Shown: positions 1-7,233, counted from the first letter of the stretch. The stretch is DNA of 8,244 bases from Leptolinea sp. UBA1437 (GCA_002329625.1 DCTP01000130.1:23647-31890); one strand, 5' to 3'. Notes: generated by a model from the sequence alone, not told the origin. Translations and numbers: made by a program.

Positions 1-975
1 AAAATCCATCGGTTCTTTGGCATCTTTCTTACCTAATCCTTTTGCCATTGCAATCAACTTTTCGTCGCAAGCTCCCGATTTGGCAAAAAATGTGTAATAT
101 GCCTTGCTGATCATAATCAATCCGGCTCCGTGAGGCAAGTTATGATGGAAAGCACTGAGGGCATGTTCGAGGGAATGTTCTGAAGTGCATCCGGACAGGC
201 TTTCCACAATCCCCGAAAGTGTATTTGCGAGCGCGACATTCTCCCGAGCGTCTATATCGTTACCGTTCGCGACCGCTTCAGCAAGATTTGCACCGATCAG
301 TTCGATGGCTTTCATGGCGAACATATCGCTGATAACATTCGCCGTCACATTGATATACCCTTCCGTGCTGTGGAAAAGTGCATCAAATCCCTGATAAGCC
401 GTCAATGCAGGCGGAACCGTCAACATTAATTCCGGATCGACGATCGAAAAATACGGGAATGTCGAATCCCAACCGGACCCGATTTTTTCGTCCGTATCTT
501 CTTTGGTAATGACCATCCAGGGATCCGCTTCGGTTCCCGTTCCGGCGGTGGTTGTAATCGCGATAATCGGCAGCGGCTTCTTTTCAACCGGTTTACCTTT
601 CCCACTGCCGGCTCCGACATAATCCCAAAAATTACCATCATTCGTAGCCATCACTGCGATTGCCTTGGCGGAGTCGATACTACTGCCACCGCCCAACCCA
701 ATTACAAAATCACAGTGATTGTCTCTGGCAACTTTGGCGCCTTCGGTCACATGAGATAATATCGGATTGGGAAGAATTTTGTCAAAAATAACATGCTCAA
801 TCCCAGCCATGTCCAATTGTTTTTCAACCCGATCCAAATATCCGTTTTGACGGATCGATTTTCCCGCCGAAATCACAATCAGTGCTTTCTTTCCCGGAAA
901 GTTTTGCAGATGTAAATTATTTAATTGTCCCCGACCGAATAAGATTCGGACCGGATCATAAAAACTGAAGTTCAT
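1..975 (-). CDS. Iron-containing alcohol dehydrogenase, C-terminus cut by window edge
   Basis: A group III (Fe-dependent) NAD(P) alcohol dehydrogenase, expected to interconvert an aldehyde and an alcohol in the cytoplasm. The reading frame is open from the ATG at 975 to base 1, giving 325 residues; family members are usually about 380-400, so some 60 are missing. Visible motifs are the nucleotide-binding loop GLGGGSSID (93-101), TTTAGTGTEA (141-150), and the metal ligands D198 and H202 (DALFH), H267 (SEHSLEH) and H282 (PHG), placed like D196/H200/H263/H277 of E. coli FucO. The start is supported by AGGAGG at 984-989, 8 bases upstream. It has its own promoter and lies after the terminator of the sulfatase unit, so it is probably transcribed separately. 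The substrate cannot be read from sequence. Lactaldehyde reduction would fit a deoxysugar pathway, but that is only inference. Confidence 0.95.
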   Translation of the reverse strand, partial: MNFSFYDPVRILFGRGQLNNLHLQNFPGKKALIVISAGKSIRQNGYLDRVEKQLDMAGIEHVIFDKILPNPILSHVTEGAKVARDNHCDFVIGLGGGSSIDSAKAIAVMATNDGNFWDYVGAGSGKGKPVEKKPLPIIAITTTAGTGTEADPWMVITKEDTDEKIGSGWDSTFPYFSIVDPELMLTVPPALTAYQGFDALFHSTEGYINVTANVISDMFAMKAIELIGANLAEAVANGNDIDARENVALANTLSGIVESLSGCTSEHSLEHALSAFHHNLPHGAGLIMISKAYYTFFAKSGACDEKLIAMAKGLGKKDAKEPMDF

Positions 976-1013
976 TGTTGCTTCCTCCTATCTGCTTTCT
1001 TATTTACGCCCTA

Positions 1014-1043
1014 ATCATATATTATTTGGGTTAACAAAGTCAA
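1014..1043 (-). promoter_or_regulatory. Sigma-A/sigma-70-like promoter of the alcohol dehydrogenase gene
   Basis: On the minus strand a -35 box TTGACT (1043-1038) is followed after 18 bases by a -10 box TATGAT (1019-1014). Each box differs from consensus at one position. Transcription would begin near 1007, giving a short leader of about 30 bases that contains the AGGAGG ribosome binding site before the ATG at 975. It sits immediately downstream of the terminator at 1119-1089, which supports an independent transcription unit. No convincing dyad operator overlaps it. Confidence 0.7.
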
Positions 1044-1088
1044 GGCTTAAATCCATCTTTATGCACGAATTCATCGCAGCTTGAGACG

Positions 1089-1119
1089 AAAAAAATAAGA
1101 ATCCGAAAAATCCGGATTC
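1089..1119 (-). terminator. Rho-independent terminator after the sulfatase gene
   Basis: Read on the minus strand, GAATCCG (1119-1113), a 7-base loop and CGGATTC (1105-1099) form a perfect 7-bp stem. It is followed by TTA and then seven T's (1095-1089). The element begins about 50 bases after the sulfatase stop codon and precedes the promoter of the alcohol dehydrogenase gene, where an operon end is expected. Confidence 0.75.
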
Positions 1120-1170
1120 GTATGATGCATCAGCACAGAAAAATTTATTTTTACAGAAGCTATTGTTTCG

Positions 1171-2631
1171 TTATTCGATCAACCCTAAACGAATCAATTG
1201 CTCATCGGGAGCATGAATGGAAAGAAGATAGCTTTTTAATTTTCCCTTCAATTCTTTCACTTTATCCGGACGTTGATTGTAAAGATCATGCTCCTGACAC
1301 GGGTCGTCTTTGATATGATAGAGCGCATTGGACATCGGTCCGCGAGTAACGATCGCCGAATACCGCCTGCCGTCAAAATCATCTCTGACCTTAACATCCC
1401 CGAATTGAGGGGGTAAATGGGAATACCAATAAAGTGGTTCGTTACTCTTAGCCGGCGGCCATAGGAATAAAGTCCATTCGCCGTCGGTGATGTTAATCGA
1501 TTCACCGTAACGACCATAAACTGCGATTTCACGCTTCGGAAAGTCTTTCTCCATCTTCAAAGTAAAAGGAAGCAAACTGAGGCCGTGGACGCGTGCGGGA
1601 GTCGGCAATTCGAACGCATCCAGCACGGTCGCAAACAGATCGACCGGCTGGGTAAGGTTCGAAACCCGCTTACCGCCTTGCTCTTTAGGGTTAAAAATGA
1701 TTAACGGAATGCTCGCAATTTCCTGATACATATTTGAATCTCCCAGATCGGACCAAGGTTTCCCGATCATCCCGTGTTCACCGAAAAGATGTCCGTGATC
1801 CGTTGTCACGATAATCATCGTATCATCCATCAATCCCAGATGTTTCACTGTATTAATGAAATATCCCAACCAATGGTCAACCATCGTAACTTCACCAGCA
1901 TAGAGTGAGCGAATTTGTTTAAGCTCTTCTTCGCTGTATAAATCCGATTTGCCGTATGTCGGCCAAATAAAACTTTGTCCGTTATAACCGGGGTTATACA
2001 TTTCATTATAAGGAAAGGGCGGATCAAATGGTTCGTGCGGGTCGAAGACTTCCAGCATCAAAAAGAAGTCTTTCAACGTCCGGTTCCGTTCCAACCATTC
2101 AGAAGCTTTCCGAAAGACCTGAGGGGCGAAATAATCTTCTTCCAAGCGAAAGTGGGCGGTATTCCTTTTATATCGTGCATAAGATTCGGATCGCAGGGAA
2201 TGCCGCGCCATCCGTTCGGGATCGGCGGAATATTCCACCGGTATGGTTGGATCTGTAATCCACAAATCATTTTCCTGTCCGCGAATATATTCCGAACCGG
2301 AGAAATTGAAAAAGTAATTACCGGATCCACGCTCCCACATATGATAATGATCACTGATAACCATACTGGTATGGCCGTTTTGAGTCAGTATCTTTGCGAT
2401 ATCGACATCTTCCGGTTCCAACGGACCCCATCCCCGCCAAGGAAATTCGAGGCAGCCTGTCCAAATATCTCTTCTGGCTGGCATGCAGGGATAGGAACCG
2501 ATATACGAATTCTCAAAAACCGTGCTGTTTTCAGCCAAACTGTCTAAATTGGGCGTTTGAACCCAGGTGTTTCCATAACAGCCCAAATAATCACGACGCA
2601 ACGAATCTATCAAAATAAAGATGGTATTCAT
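1171..2631 (-). CDS. Cys-type formylglycine sulfatase, predicted cytoplasmic
   Basis: A 486-residue type I sulfatase of the alkaline phosphatase superfamily, hydrolysing a sulfate ester (or a related phospho- or phosphonate ester). The signature CMPAR places the Cys that becomes formylglycine at C49, with P51 and R53. The N-terminal strand motif IDSLRRDYLGCYG gives metal ligand D9. The second metal motif TTDHGHLFGEHG supplies D278 and H279, followed by K291; H199 lies in DPHEPF. The usual second Asp of the N-terminal DD pair is S10, so the ligand set resembles choline sulfatase and phosphonate monoester hydrolase more than arylsulfatase. The protein starts directly at the first core strand and has no signal peptide, so it should stay in the cytoplasm. 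The start ATG has a weak AAAGGA 10 bases upstream. The gene begins 28 bases after its maturase gene, and the two are surely cotranscribed. The natural substrate is unknown. Confidence 0.94.
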   Translation of the reverse strand: MNTIFILIDSLRRDYLGCYGNTWVQTPNLDSLAENSTVFENSYIGSYPCMPARRDIWTGCLEFPWRGWGPLEPEDVDIAKILTQNGHTSMVISDHYHMWERGSGNYFFNFSGSEYIRGQENDLWITDPTIPVEYSADPERMARHSLRSESYARYKRNTAHFRLEEDYFAPQVFRKASEWLERNRTLKDFFLMLEVFDPHEPFDPPFPYNEMYNPGYNGQSFIWPTYGKSDLYSEEELKQIRSLYAGEVTMVDHWLGYFINTVKHLGLMDDTMIIVTTDHGHLFGEHGMIGKPWSDLGDSNMYQEIASIPLIIFNPKEQGGKRVSNLTQPVDLFATVLDAFELPTPARVHGLSLLPFTLKMEKDFPKREIAVYGRYGESINITDGEWTLFLWPPAKSNEPLYWYSHLPPQFGDVKVRDDFDGRRYSAIVTRGPMSNALYHIKDDPCQEHDLYNQRPDKVKELKGKLKSYLLSIHAPDEQLIRLGLIE

Positions 2632-2659
2632 AAGCTTTCAATCCTTTAATTTTCCAAAC

Positions 2660-3862
2660 CTAATTCGAATTTTCAATTATTTTCATCACATCCGTAATCG
2701 GCCGGTGTTGCCGAATTAAATTTGTCATAATGCGAAACGGCTGATCGACATGCGCAAAAAAAGCTTTAAATCCCAAGCAAAGGTGATTCAACCCCGGTTC
2801 ACCATTCGGCGCGATATCAGTCCGATCTTTCGGGCAGCCGCCATTGCAGGCAAACAAAAACGGACAACTCCGGCAATACTGCGGTAACGAATTCCGTTTT
2901 GCCAAACCGAATTGTCTCTGCTTTTCGCTACTAATCATTTCCACCAATGGTGTTTTTAGGATATTGCCCAAATAACAGTCTGGTTCAACAAAATGGTCGC
3001 AAGAATATACATCACCATTGTGTTCCATTACCAATGCCAACCCGCAGGTTTCCTGAAAAACACATAAGCCACCCGGGGCACCGATCCAATGACCGAAGGA
3101 GGTATCAAATATTTGAACGAAAACTTTACCCAAATCGTGAGCCAGCCAATCATCAAAGATCGAGTTCAAAAAATATCCATATTGTTCACCGTTTACGGAT
3201 CGCTCGGAAAGCTTACGTTCCTTTTGCGGATCAGTCGTTTTTTCCCATTCGATAATAGGGATGAACTGAATGAATTCAGCACCGACTTCATCCCGTAAAA
3301 AATGATAAACCTCCAAAGGTTTCCCCGCATTTGCGGCACTGACACAAGTTAAAATATTAAAATCGACTTGGTATTCTTTCAGCAAACGAATCCCGTGCAT
3401 AACGCGTTCAAATGTACCGTGATTGCCTTTATCCTTGCGGTAGACATCATGTATTTCCCGCGGACCATCCAAGCTGATTCCCACCAAAAAATGATTTTCC
3501 GCAAAGAATCGGCACCAATCATTGGTTAATAAGGTCCCATTTGTTTGAATTGCATTTTCGATTTTCAATCCAGGACGGGCTGCTTCCTTCTGATAAGAGA
3601 CGACCCGCCGAAAAAAATCCAATCCCATTAGTGTAGGTTCCCCGCCCTGCCAAGCAAAATGAATTTGCGGAACTCTTTGAGCAGCTATGTACTGCTGCAC
3701 ATAACTTTTTAGAACTTGATTTGACATTTTAAAGGAACTGTCGGGATATAAAGCTTTTTTAGGCAGATAATAGCAATATTCACACCCCAGATTACAAATT
3801 GCACCTCGCGGTTTCGCCATGATATGGAATGCGGGAGGTCTTGAAAAAGATGTGGATGTCAC
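2660..3862 (-). CDS. Anaerobic sulfatase-maturating enzyme (radical SAM/SPASM)
   Basis: A 400-residue cytoplasmic enzyme that uses S-adenosylmethionine to oxidise the active-site Cys of a sulfatase to formylglycine without oxygen. The radical SAM cluster motif is C23-x3-C27-x2-C30, followed by tyrosines, with GGEP at 73-76. The C-terminal SPASM domain has C267, C273 and C288 (spacing 6 and 15) and C330, C333, C339, C343 and C362. This matches the eight ligands of the two auxiliary clusters of the Clostridium perfringens enzyme almost exactly. D289 follows C288 at the place of the catalytic base. The start is a GTG, chosen because the conserved FHIMAKP segment (12-18) precedes the first internal ATG-only alternative and GGTGAG lies 6 bases upstream. 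This GTG overlaps the stop of a possible 17-codon ORF. The next gene is the Cys-type sulfatase, its obvious client. Confidence 0.96.
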   Translation of the reverse strand: MTSTSFSRPPAFHIMAKPRGAICNLGCEYCYYLPKKALYPDSSFKMSNQVLKSYVQQYIAAQRVPQIHFAWQGGEPTLMGLDFFRRVVSYQKEAARPGLKIENAIQTNGTLLTNDWCRFFAENHFLVGISLDGPREIHDVYRKDKGNHGTFERVMHGIRLLKEYQVDFNILTCVSAANAGKPLEVYHFLRDEVGAEFIQFIPIIEWEKTTDPQKERKLSERSVNGEQYGYFLNSIFDDWLAHDLGKVFVQIFDTSFGHWIGAPGGLCVFQETCGLALVMEHNGDVYSCDHFVEPDCYLGNILKTPLVEMISSEKQRQFGLAKRNSLPQYCRSCPFLFACNGGCPKDRTDIAPNGEPGLNHLCLGFKAFFAHVDQPFRIMTNLIRQHRPITDVMKIIENSN

Positions 3863-3912
3863 TCGAATCTCACCATTGAAATTTTTATTTTAAAAAAGAA
3901 AACTTTTTTCAT
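3859..3912 (-). CDS. Possible 17-codon leader ORF overlapping the maturase start
   Basis: An ATG at 3912 begins a 17-residue basic/hydrophobic peptide (MKKVFFFKIKISMVRFE). It is preceded at 9 bases by GGAGG (3926-3922), a better ribosome binding site than that of the maturase. Its TGA overlaps the maturase GTG as GTGA, the classic arrangement for translational coupling. It lies just after the MalG-like permease stop (3931). The peptide resembles no family I recognise. It may be a real leader peptide, a device to deliver ribosomes to the GTG, or chance. Confidence 0.35.
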   Translation of the reverse strand: MKKVFFFKIKISMVRFE

Positions 3913-3930
3913 CCCTGACATCCTCCAATT

Positions 3931-4764
3931 TTACTCTTTTAGAGCACCCATTGTCATTCCTTTAATAATGTATCGTTGAGCAAATGCAACCATCAACAAA
4001 GCCGGAATCATAGCAAAGAAGGATCCGGCTGCCATTTCGCCGTAACGAATACTGTACTCTTGCACAAAGCTGGAAATTCCAACCGGAATCGTCATACCAC
4101 GCGGAGTTGTCGTCAGAGAAAGTGCGAATAAAAAGTCACGCCAAGAGAAAATAAAGGTTAAAGCGCCGGCAGAAGCCAAGCCGGGTTGAATGATCGGAAG
4201 CATCACCTGAGTTAACGACTGAAAATGGCTTGCACCATCGACAATGGAAGCTTCTTCGATCTCTTTGGGAATCTCCGCAAAAAAGTCCAACAATATCCAA
4301 ATAGCCGTTGGCAAAGTTAAAATAATATGCCCCATAATAACCGCAATCGGTGTATCGTAGATATTTAGCGCTCGGGAAATTAAATAGAGCGGACTTAAGA
4401 AGGTGACAGGCGGCATCATATGAATAAAAAGGATAATCCCCTGAATCAGTCCATTCCACAATGGATGCCAATTAAATCGACTCAGGCTGTATGCTGCCAG
4501 ACTAGCGATCACCAAAACGACAGCCATTGTTCCGGCTGCGATTAATAAACTATTTGACGTCAATCGAAGGAAATTACTCTGCGAGGGATTCAGTAATCGC
4601 TCATAATTGATTAAGGTCGGTTTAAATAATAATGAACCGGAAATGATATCCCGAAATAGTTTTAACGATGTCCCCAAGGTAAAAAAGATAGGAATTAAAG
4701 TGTAAATCACAATCGCCAACAGAAATCCGTGCCTGAAAATAGCTCCAAAAGTTTTCTTTTTCAT
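3931..4764 (-). CDS. CUT1 ABC sugar importer permease, MalG-like
   Basis: A 277-residue inner-membrane subunit of a carbohydrate ABC importer. Six hydrophobic segments are visible, at about 11-31, 68-92, 105-127, 139-160, 195-214 and 243-262. The cytoplasmic EAA loop, which docks on the ATPase, is seen as EEASIVDGAS (170-179) running into LPIIQPG (189-195). The C-terminus IIKGMTMGALKE is typical of MalG/LacG/UgpE-type subunits. The ATG at 4764 is preceded by AAGGAG (4779-4774), 9 bases upstream. That site falls within the 20-base gap from the upstream permease, so the two are likely translated in balance as a heterodimer. The short N-terminus and 277-residue length are normal for the family. 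Sugar specificity cannot be judged from this subunit. Confidence 0.95.
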   Translation of the reverse strand: MKKKTFGAIFRHGFLLAIVIYTLIPIFFTLGTSLKLFRDIISGSLLFKPTLINYERLLNPSQSNFLRLTSNSLLIAAGTMAVVLVIASLAAYSLSRFNWHPLWNGLIQGIILFIHMMPPVTFLSPLYLISRALNIYDTPIAVIMGHIILTLPTAIWILLDFFAEIPKEIEEASIVDGASHFQSLTQVMLPIIQPGLASAGALTFIFSWRDFLFALSLTTTPRGMTIPVGISSFVQEYSIRYGEMAAGSFFAMIPALLMVAFAQRYIIKGMTMGALKE

Positions 4765-4784
4765 GGGTATGTTCTCCTTCCGAA

Positions 4785-5714
4785 TCAGGCGAGTCGGCGG
4801 CCAATACGCCGATAAAAGATGACAAAAACAGAGATAATGATTGCCAGCGCCAAGGCAAGAAAAGAGGCATATCCCATTCTGAATTGGTTTGAAAACACCT
4901 TATAAATATAGAGGCTGATCATTTCAGTCGCAGTACCCGGACCACCTCCGGTCAGTAAATAGATTTCATCAAATACTTTGAAGGCGAAAATAGTCCGCAA
5001 CATCACAGCGGTTACAAGAGTCGGCTTCAGGAGAGGCAATGTAATAAAGCGGAAAACTTGTGTTTCAGATGCGCCGTCCACCCGCGCAGCTTCATTGATT
5101 TCTTGAGGTAAAGATTCCAAACCTGCCAGGATGATCAGGAACATAAAACTGGTCCAATGCCATAAATCAACCAAAATAATGGAGGGCAAAGCCAAGTTTT
5201 TATCCGCTGTCCATGTCGGTCCTGGAATTCCGATTAGAGCGAGCACCTGATTGATAAATCCATAATTGTAGTCATACATTAATCGCCACATCGTGCCGAT
5301 AGCAACCGGTGGGATCAAAAGTGGAATCAGAAAAACGGTTCTGTATAACCCCACCAGATGATGGCTGCGAGAGACCAGAACGGCGATCACCAAAGCTAAA
5401 ATGGTCTCGAGAATAACGACAGCAATAACAAAAACAATCGTATTTCTGAGGGCAACGGGAACGATTTGGTCTTCCAGCGCTGTGTAAAGATGCTTTAACC
5501 CGACGAAAGTCCAAACGGTCTTTCCCTGAACGATTTTCACTTCGGAGACGCTCATCCGCAATAATTGAACCGTAGGATAGGCTACCAGAAAAATCAGAAC
5601 AAACAGTAAAGGAAGAATGGTCCAAATCTTAAAAGTGCGATCGATAAAACTACTGCAGCGAGCCTTCCAACCCGGCGGTTTGGAATTGAGAGAAAAATCA
5701 GTCGATTGATACAT
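4785..5714 (-). CDS. CUT1 ABC sugar importer permease, MalF-like
   Basis: A 309-residue inner-membrane partner of the MalG-like protein. Hydrophobic segments lie at about 31-50, 90-114, 124-145, 175-197, 232-252 and 283-301. The EAA loop is NEAARVDGAS (207-216) followed by FITLPLLKP (223-231). TGGGPG (255-260) is the conserved periplasmic turn of this family. The ATG at 5714 is preferred because GGAG (5724-5721) lies 6 bases before it; an ATG at 5717 is only 3 bases from that site, and a TTG at 5726 would itself sit upstream of it. The gene follows the binding-protein gene after a 156-base gap holding stem-loops, which could lower permease expression relative to the binding protein. Confidence 0.95.
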   Translation of the reverse strand: MYQSTDFSLNSKPPGWKARCSSFIDRTFKIWTILPLLFVLIFLVAYPTVQLLRMSVSEVKIVQGKTVWTFVGLKHLYTALEDQIVPVALRNTIVFVIAVVILETILALVIAVLVSRSHHLVGLYRTVFLIPLLIPPVAIGTMWRLMYDYNYGFINQVLALIGIPGPTWTADKNLALPSIILVDLWHWTSFMFLIILAGLESLPQEINEAARVDGASETQVFRFITLPLLKPTLVTAVMLRTIFAFKVFDEIYLLTGGGPGTATEMISLYIYKVFSNQFRMGYASFLALALAIIISVFVIFYRRIGRRLA

Positions 5715-5774
5715 CATGATCTCCAAAAAAGGTTAATTGTTCACCGCATATCGCAGATCCCAATCGGTTCGACA

Positions 5775-5790
5775 AAATCCTTTCGGATTT
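5775..5790 (-). promoter_or_regulatory. Small GAAA-loop hairpin between binding protein and permease genes
   Basis: On the minus strand AAATCC and GGATTT form a perfect 6-bp stem closed by a GAAA tetraloop, a GNRA loop of the kind known to be stable in RNA. Only a short run of T's follows, so it would be a weak terminator at best. It is the second structured element in the 156-base gap before the MalF-like gene. Confidence 0.4.
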
Positions 5791-5828
5791 CAATTTTTTA
5801 AGAATGCAAATTAATTGTCGGATGACGA

Positions 5829-5862
5829 GAAGGAGGCAGAGTAATTTTTTTCTGCCTCCTTC
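5829..5862 (-). promoter_or_regulatory. Perfect 12-bp stem-loop just after the binding-protein gene
   Basis: GAAGGAGGCAGA (5862-5851 on the minus strand) pairs perfectly with TCTGCCTCCTTC (5840-5829) around a 10-base A-rich loop. It begins 8 bases after the binding-protein stop codon. No T-run follows on either strand, so it is not a standard terminator. In this position such hairpins commonly protect the upstream message from 3' exonucleases or partly attenuate read-through, giving more binding protein than permease. The GGAGG inside the stem is not followed by a usable start codon. Confidence 0.65.
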
Positions 5863-5870
5863 CAAGTTCA

Positions 5871-7214
5871 TTATTCAGCCAAAGGCTTCACTTTATAGCC
5901 CGCATCTTTCAAAATCTTAAAAATTTCTTTTGCGGCTTCCGATAATGTTTCTTCCGGCGTTGTTTCGGAGATTAACGCCTGTTTCAACCGGCGATCGATC
6001 ACCTCGATTATTTGAGGAGTTTCTACCAAACGAGGTTGTGCATGAATGAAGGGGGTACTGTCCGCCATGGCTTTCATCCACCAACCGACTTTCGGATCTT
6101 GCGACATTTCTTCGTAGACATCCTGCCGAACCGGAATTGCACCGGCCTGTGCATAGTACAGTTGAGCATCTTTCGTCATCGCCCATTTGAGGAATTCCAG
6201 CGCCGCTTCCTTCCGTTCCTTAGGCAGATTATGCGGAATGCTCATAACCCAAATACCGGACATCGTCGCATTTGCGCCAACGGTAGCACCCGGAACAGGC
6301 ACAGCGGCAACCTTGCCCTGAACAACGGATTTCTCCGGATTATCAAAATCTGTCGCGACTGCGCATGTCAAAACCATTTGGGCTGCCTTATCACTCGCCA
6401 TGAGGGCGTCCATTTCGGCTTGGCCGTTATCCGCGTAATTCGCAGGACCATATTCAACGCCTAGTTTCAGCCACATTTTCAAAGCTTCCAACGCCTGCGG
6501 ACTGTTAATCGTCACTTCCCATTCGCCGGTCTGTTCATCCAACTTAATAATGCTGGTTCCGTAACTGGCAAGAAATGCCTGAAATTCCCAGTTGGGGGGA
6601 TTTGCCCGGACAACATAGCCCGCAAATTTGGAAGGCTTATTCAGCTTTTGAGCAGCTGCCAAAACATCATCCCAAGTCTGCGGTGTTGCAAGTCCGTTTT
6701 CATCGAACAGGTCTTTACGATAGAAGAAAAGCATAATATTCCCATTGATGGGTAATCCGTAAATTTCGCCATCTTTGGTCGAATATTTTAATTTATTATC
6801 CCATCGGGTCGCCCATTCATATTCGATGATTTGCGGATCGAGTTCAAAATTCGGATCGATCTCTTTAATAGGTGTTACCAATCCATCCGCATAAAACTGC
6901 ATATACCATTGCTCATTCAATGTCAGAATATCAAATTCGCTTTCAGAAGCTTGAACCGCATTGCGGGACTTCTCGAGCATTCCATTAAACGGGATACGGT
7001 TCAATGTCACCTGATTGCCGGTATCCTTGATATATTTGTTGACCAAAGCTTCAAAACCCGGATACCATGGAGATTCATTAATCTGAATCGTAATGGGAGG
7101 CAGCGCGGCTTTTGCGGTACTCGGTGCCGGATTAAATCCGGAAAGAACAAAAGAAAGGATTAATATCAGACTGATACCCCAAATTAATACTGGTTTTTTA
7201 TTTATTTGTTTCAT
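5871..7214 (-). CDS. Extracytoplasmic carbohydrate-binding protein of a CUT1 ABC importer
   Basis: A 447-residue family 1 solute-binding protein that captures the ligand outside the inner membrane and delivers it to the permease pair encoded next. It has a basic N-terminus (MKQINKK), a hydrophobic core at 8-27 and a likely signal peptidase I site AKA-A after residue 36. Where a lipobox would end in Cys the sequence reads LSGF (24-27), so it is not an evident lipoprotein. The mature part has the family pattern: FDILTLNEQW (94-103), GLPINGN (153-159) with FYRKDLF, TPQTWDDVLAAAQKL (177-191), and the C-terminal lobe around FLKWAMTKDAQLYYAQAGAIPVR (341-363, a typical family motif). The start at 7214 is fixed by AAGGAG six bases upstream; the frame is open further but overlaps the regulator gene. 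The ligand is unknown. Confidence 0.95.
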   Translation of the reverse strand: MKQINKKPVLIWGISLILILSFVLSGFNPAPSTAKAALPPITIQINESPWYPGFEALVNKYIKDTGNQVTLNRIPFNGMLEKSRNAVQASESEFDILTLNEQWYMQFYADGLVTPIKEIDPNFELDPQIIEYEWATRWDNKLKYSTKDGEIYGLPINGNIMLFFYRKDLFDENGLATPQTWDDVLAAAQKLNKPSKFAGYVVRANPPNWEFQAFLASYGTSIIKLDEQTGEWEVTINSPQALEALKMWLKLGVEYGPANYADNGQAEMDALMASDKAAQMVLTCAVATDFDNPEKSVVQGKVAAVPVPGATVGANATMSGIWVMSIPHNLPKERKEAALEFLKWAMTKDAQLYYAQAGAIPVRQDVYEEMSQDPKVGWWMKAMADSTPFIHAQPRLVETPQIIEVIDRRLKQALISETTPEETLSEAAKEIFKILKDAGYKVKPLAE

Positions 7215-7233
7215 AGTTATCTCCTTCATAACT
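7215..7233 (-). promoter_or_regulatory. Inverted repeat presenting the binding-protein ribosome binding site
   Basis: Directly before the ATG at 7214 the minus strand reads AGTTAT-GAAGGAG-ATAACT, a perfect 6-bp inverted repeat with the ribosome binding site as its 7-base loop. As RNA it would hold the site in a loop between two AU-rich arms. As DNA it could be an operator half-site pair. The sequence does not decide between these or coincidence. Confidence 0.45.

Noticed and set aside
1122..1313. Plus-strand ORF of 63 codons across the sulfatase 3' end
   Set aside because: Mostly antisense to the sulfatase, with no ribosome binding site of note and no recognisable domain.
1975..2547. Plus-strand ORF of 190 codons opposite the sulfatase gene
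   Set aside because: It lies wholly antisense to a sulfatase with intact catalytic motifs, has no recognisable domain, and reads as an antisense shadow.
2662..2671. CG-centred 10-bp palindrome AATTCGAATT, reminiscent of a LacI-type operator
   Set aside because: It falls at the end of the maturase coding sequence, is short and AT-rich, does not extend further, and no promoter is nearby.
3859..3912. A programmed -1 frameshift fusing the 17-codon ORF to the maturase
   Set aside because: Slippage on the T-run leads straight into a TAA in the maturase frame, and the other A/T tracts do not form a good slippery heptamer; coupling by overlap is simpler.
6012..6464. Plus-strand ORF of 150 codons opposite the binding-protein gene
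   Set aside because: Rich in Arg, His and Phe as expected from antisense reading, with no family resemblance and a confident gene on the other strand.
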